Shown piece after piece: positions 5,362 through 5,389 of a stretch of 5,389 bases of DNA (its first letter is position 1; each line of letters starts with the position of its first letter). Under the pieces are notes generated by a model. It saw nothing but the letters and a program-made list of their open reading frames with translations. It ran no database searches and was not told where the DNA came from. The translations under genes were made by a program, and so were the position numbers. Location: the NCBI GenBank assembly GCA_015069065.1, contig SVJI01000103.1, positions 1-5,389 of the forward strand. The letters are read 5' to 3'. The DNA comes from Oscillospiraceae bacterium. GTDB lineage: Bacteria; Bacillota; Clostridia; UMGS1883.

Positions 5362-5389
5362 CTTTTAATTAAAGTTTTGAAAAACAATT

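Noticed and set aside
1..5389. CRISPR array, insertion sequence, tRNA/rRNA or phage genes
   Set aside because: No spaced direct repeats, transposase-like frames, cloverleaf or rRNA segments were seen; the layout is that of ordinary chromosomal metabolic genes.

Overview
The window looks like a chromosomal fragment from an anaerobic, Gram-positive-type bacterium, most likely a clostridium (Ruminococcaceae/Lachnospiraceae-like). The reasons are strong AAAGGAG-type ribosome binding sites, consensus sigma-A promoters with A/T-rich surroundings, Rho-independent terminators, a ZTP riboswitch in front of purine genes, and a PurF homologue carrying the iron-sulfur cysteines of the Bacillus-type enzyme. 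The species cannot be named from the sequence. Every convincing gene is on the minus strand, so the window reads from right to left.

Right part (5389 to about 3354): a strong symmetrical terminator (5320-5361) closes whatever lies further right. A consensus promoter (5258-5286) then drives a two-gene unit: a MurR/RpiR-family regulator with an HTH and a SIS sugar-phosphate domain (4361-5200), followed 33 bp later by an AEC-family membrane transporter (3395-4327). A small inverted repeat at the predicted transcription start (5244-5258) could be the regulator's own operator. A hairpin terminator (3354-3385) ends this unit.

Middle (3353 to 3087): this 267-bp gene-free stretch is a full regulatory region. 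It holds two overlapping palindromes (3313-3337), a consensus extended -10 promoter (3275-3304), a ZTP (pfl) riboswitch aptamer (3186-3258), an overlapping intrinsic terminator (3146-3190) whose 5' arm uses aptamer bases, and two alternative small hairpins, including a second copy of the riboswitch's conserved 3' motif (3115-3139).

Left part (3086 to 1): a purine biosynthesis operon, purE - purF-like - purM - purN (cut by the window edge), tightly spaced and probably one transcript. The riboswitch senses ZMP/ZTP, the purine intermediate that builds up when 10-formyl-tetrahydrofolate is short, and should let transcription through when it is high. PurN uses that folate directly.

The most notable gene is the purF homologue. 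Its phosphoribosyltransferase half and four iron-sulfur cysteines look intact, but the N-terminal glutaminase half lacks the catalytic Cys (the protein starts Met-Gly-Gly where PurF starts Met-Cys-Gly) and other active-site residues. It may use free ammonia or a partner's ammonia, or it may have another role.
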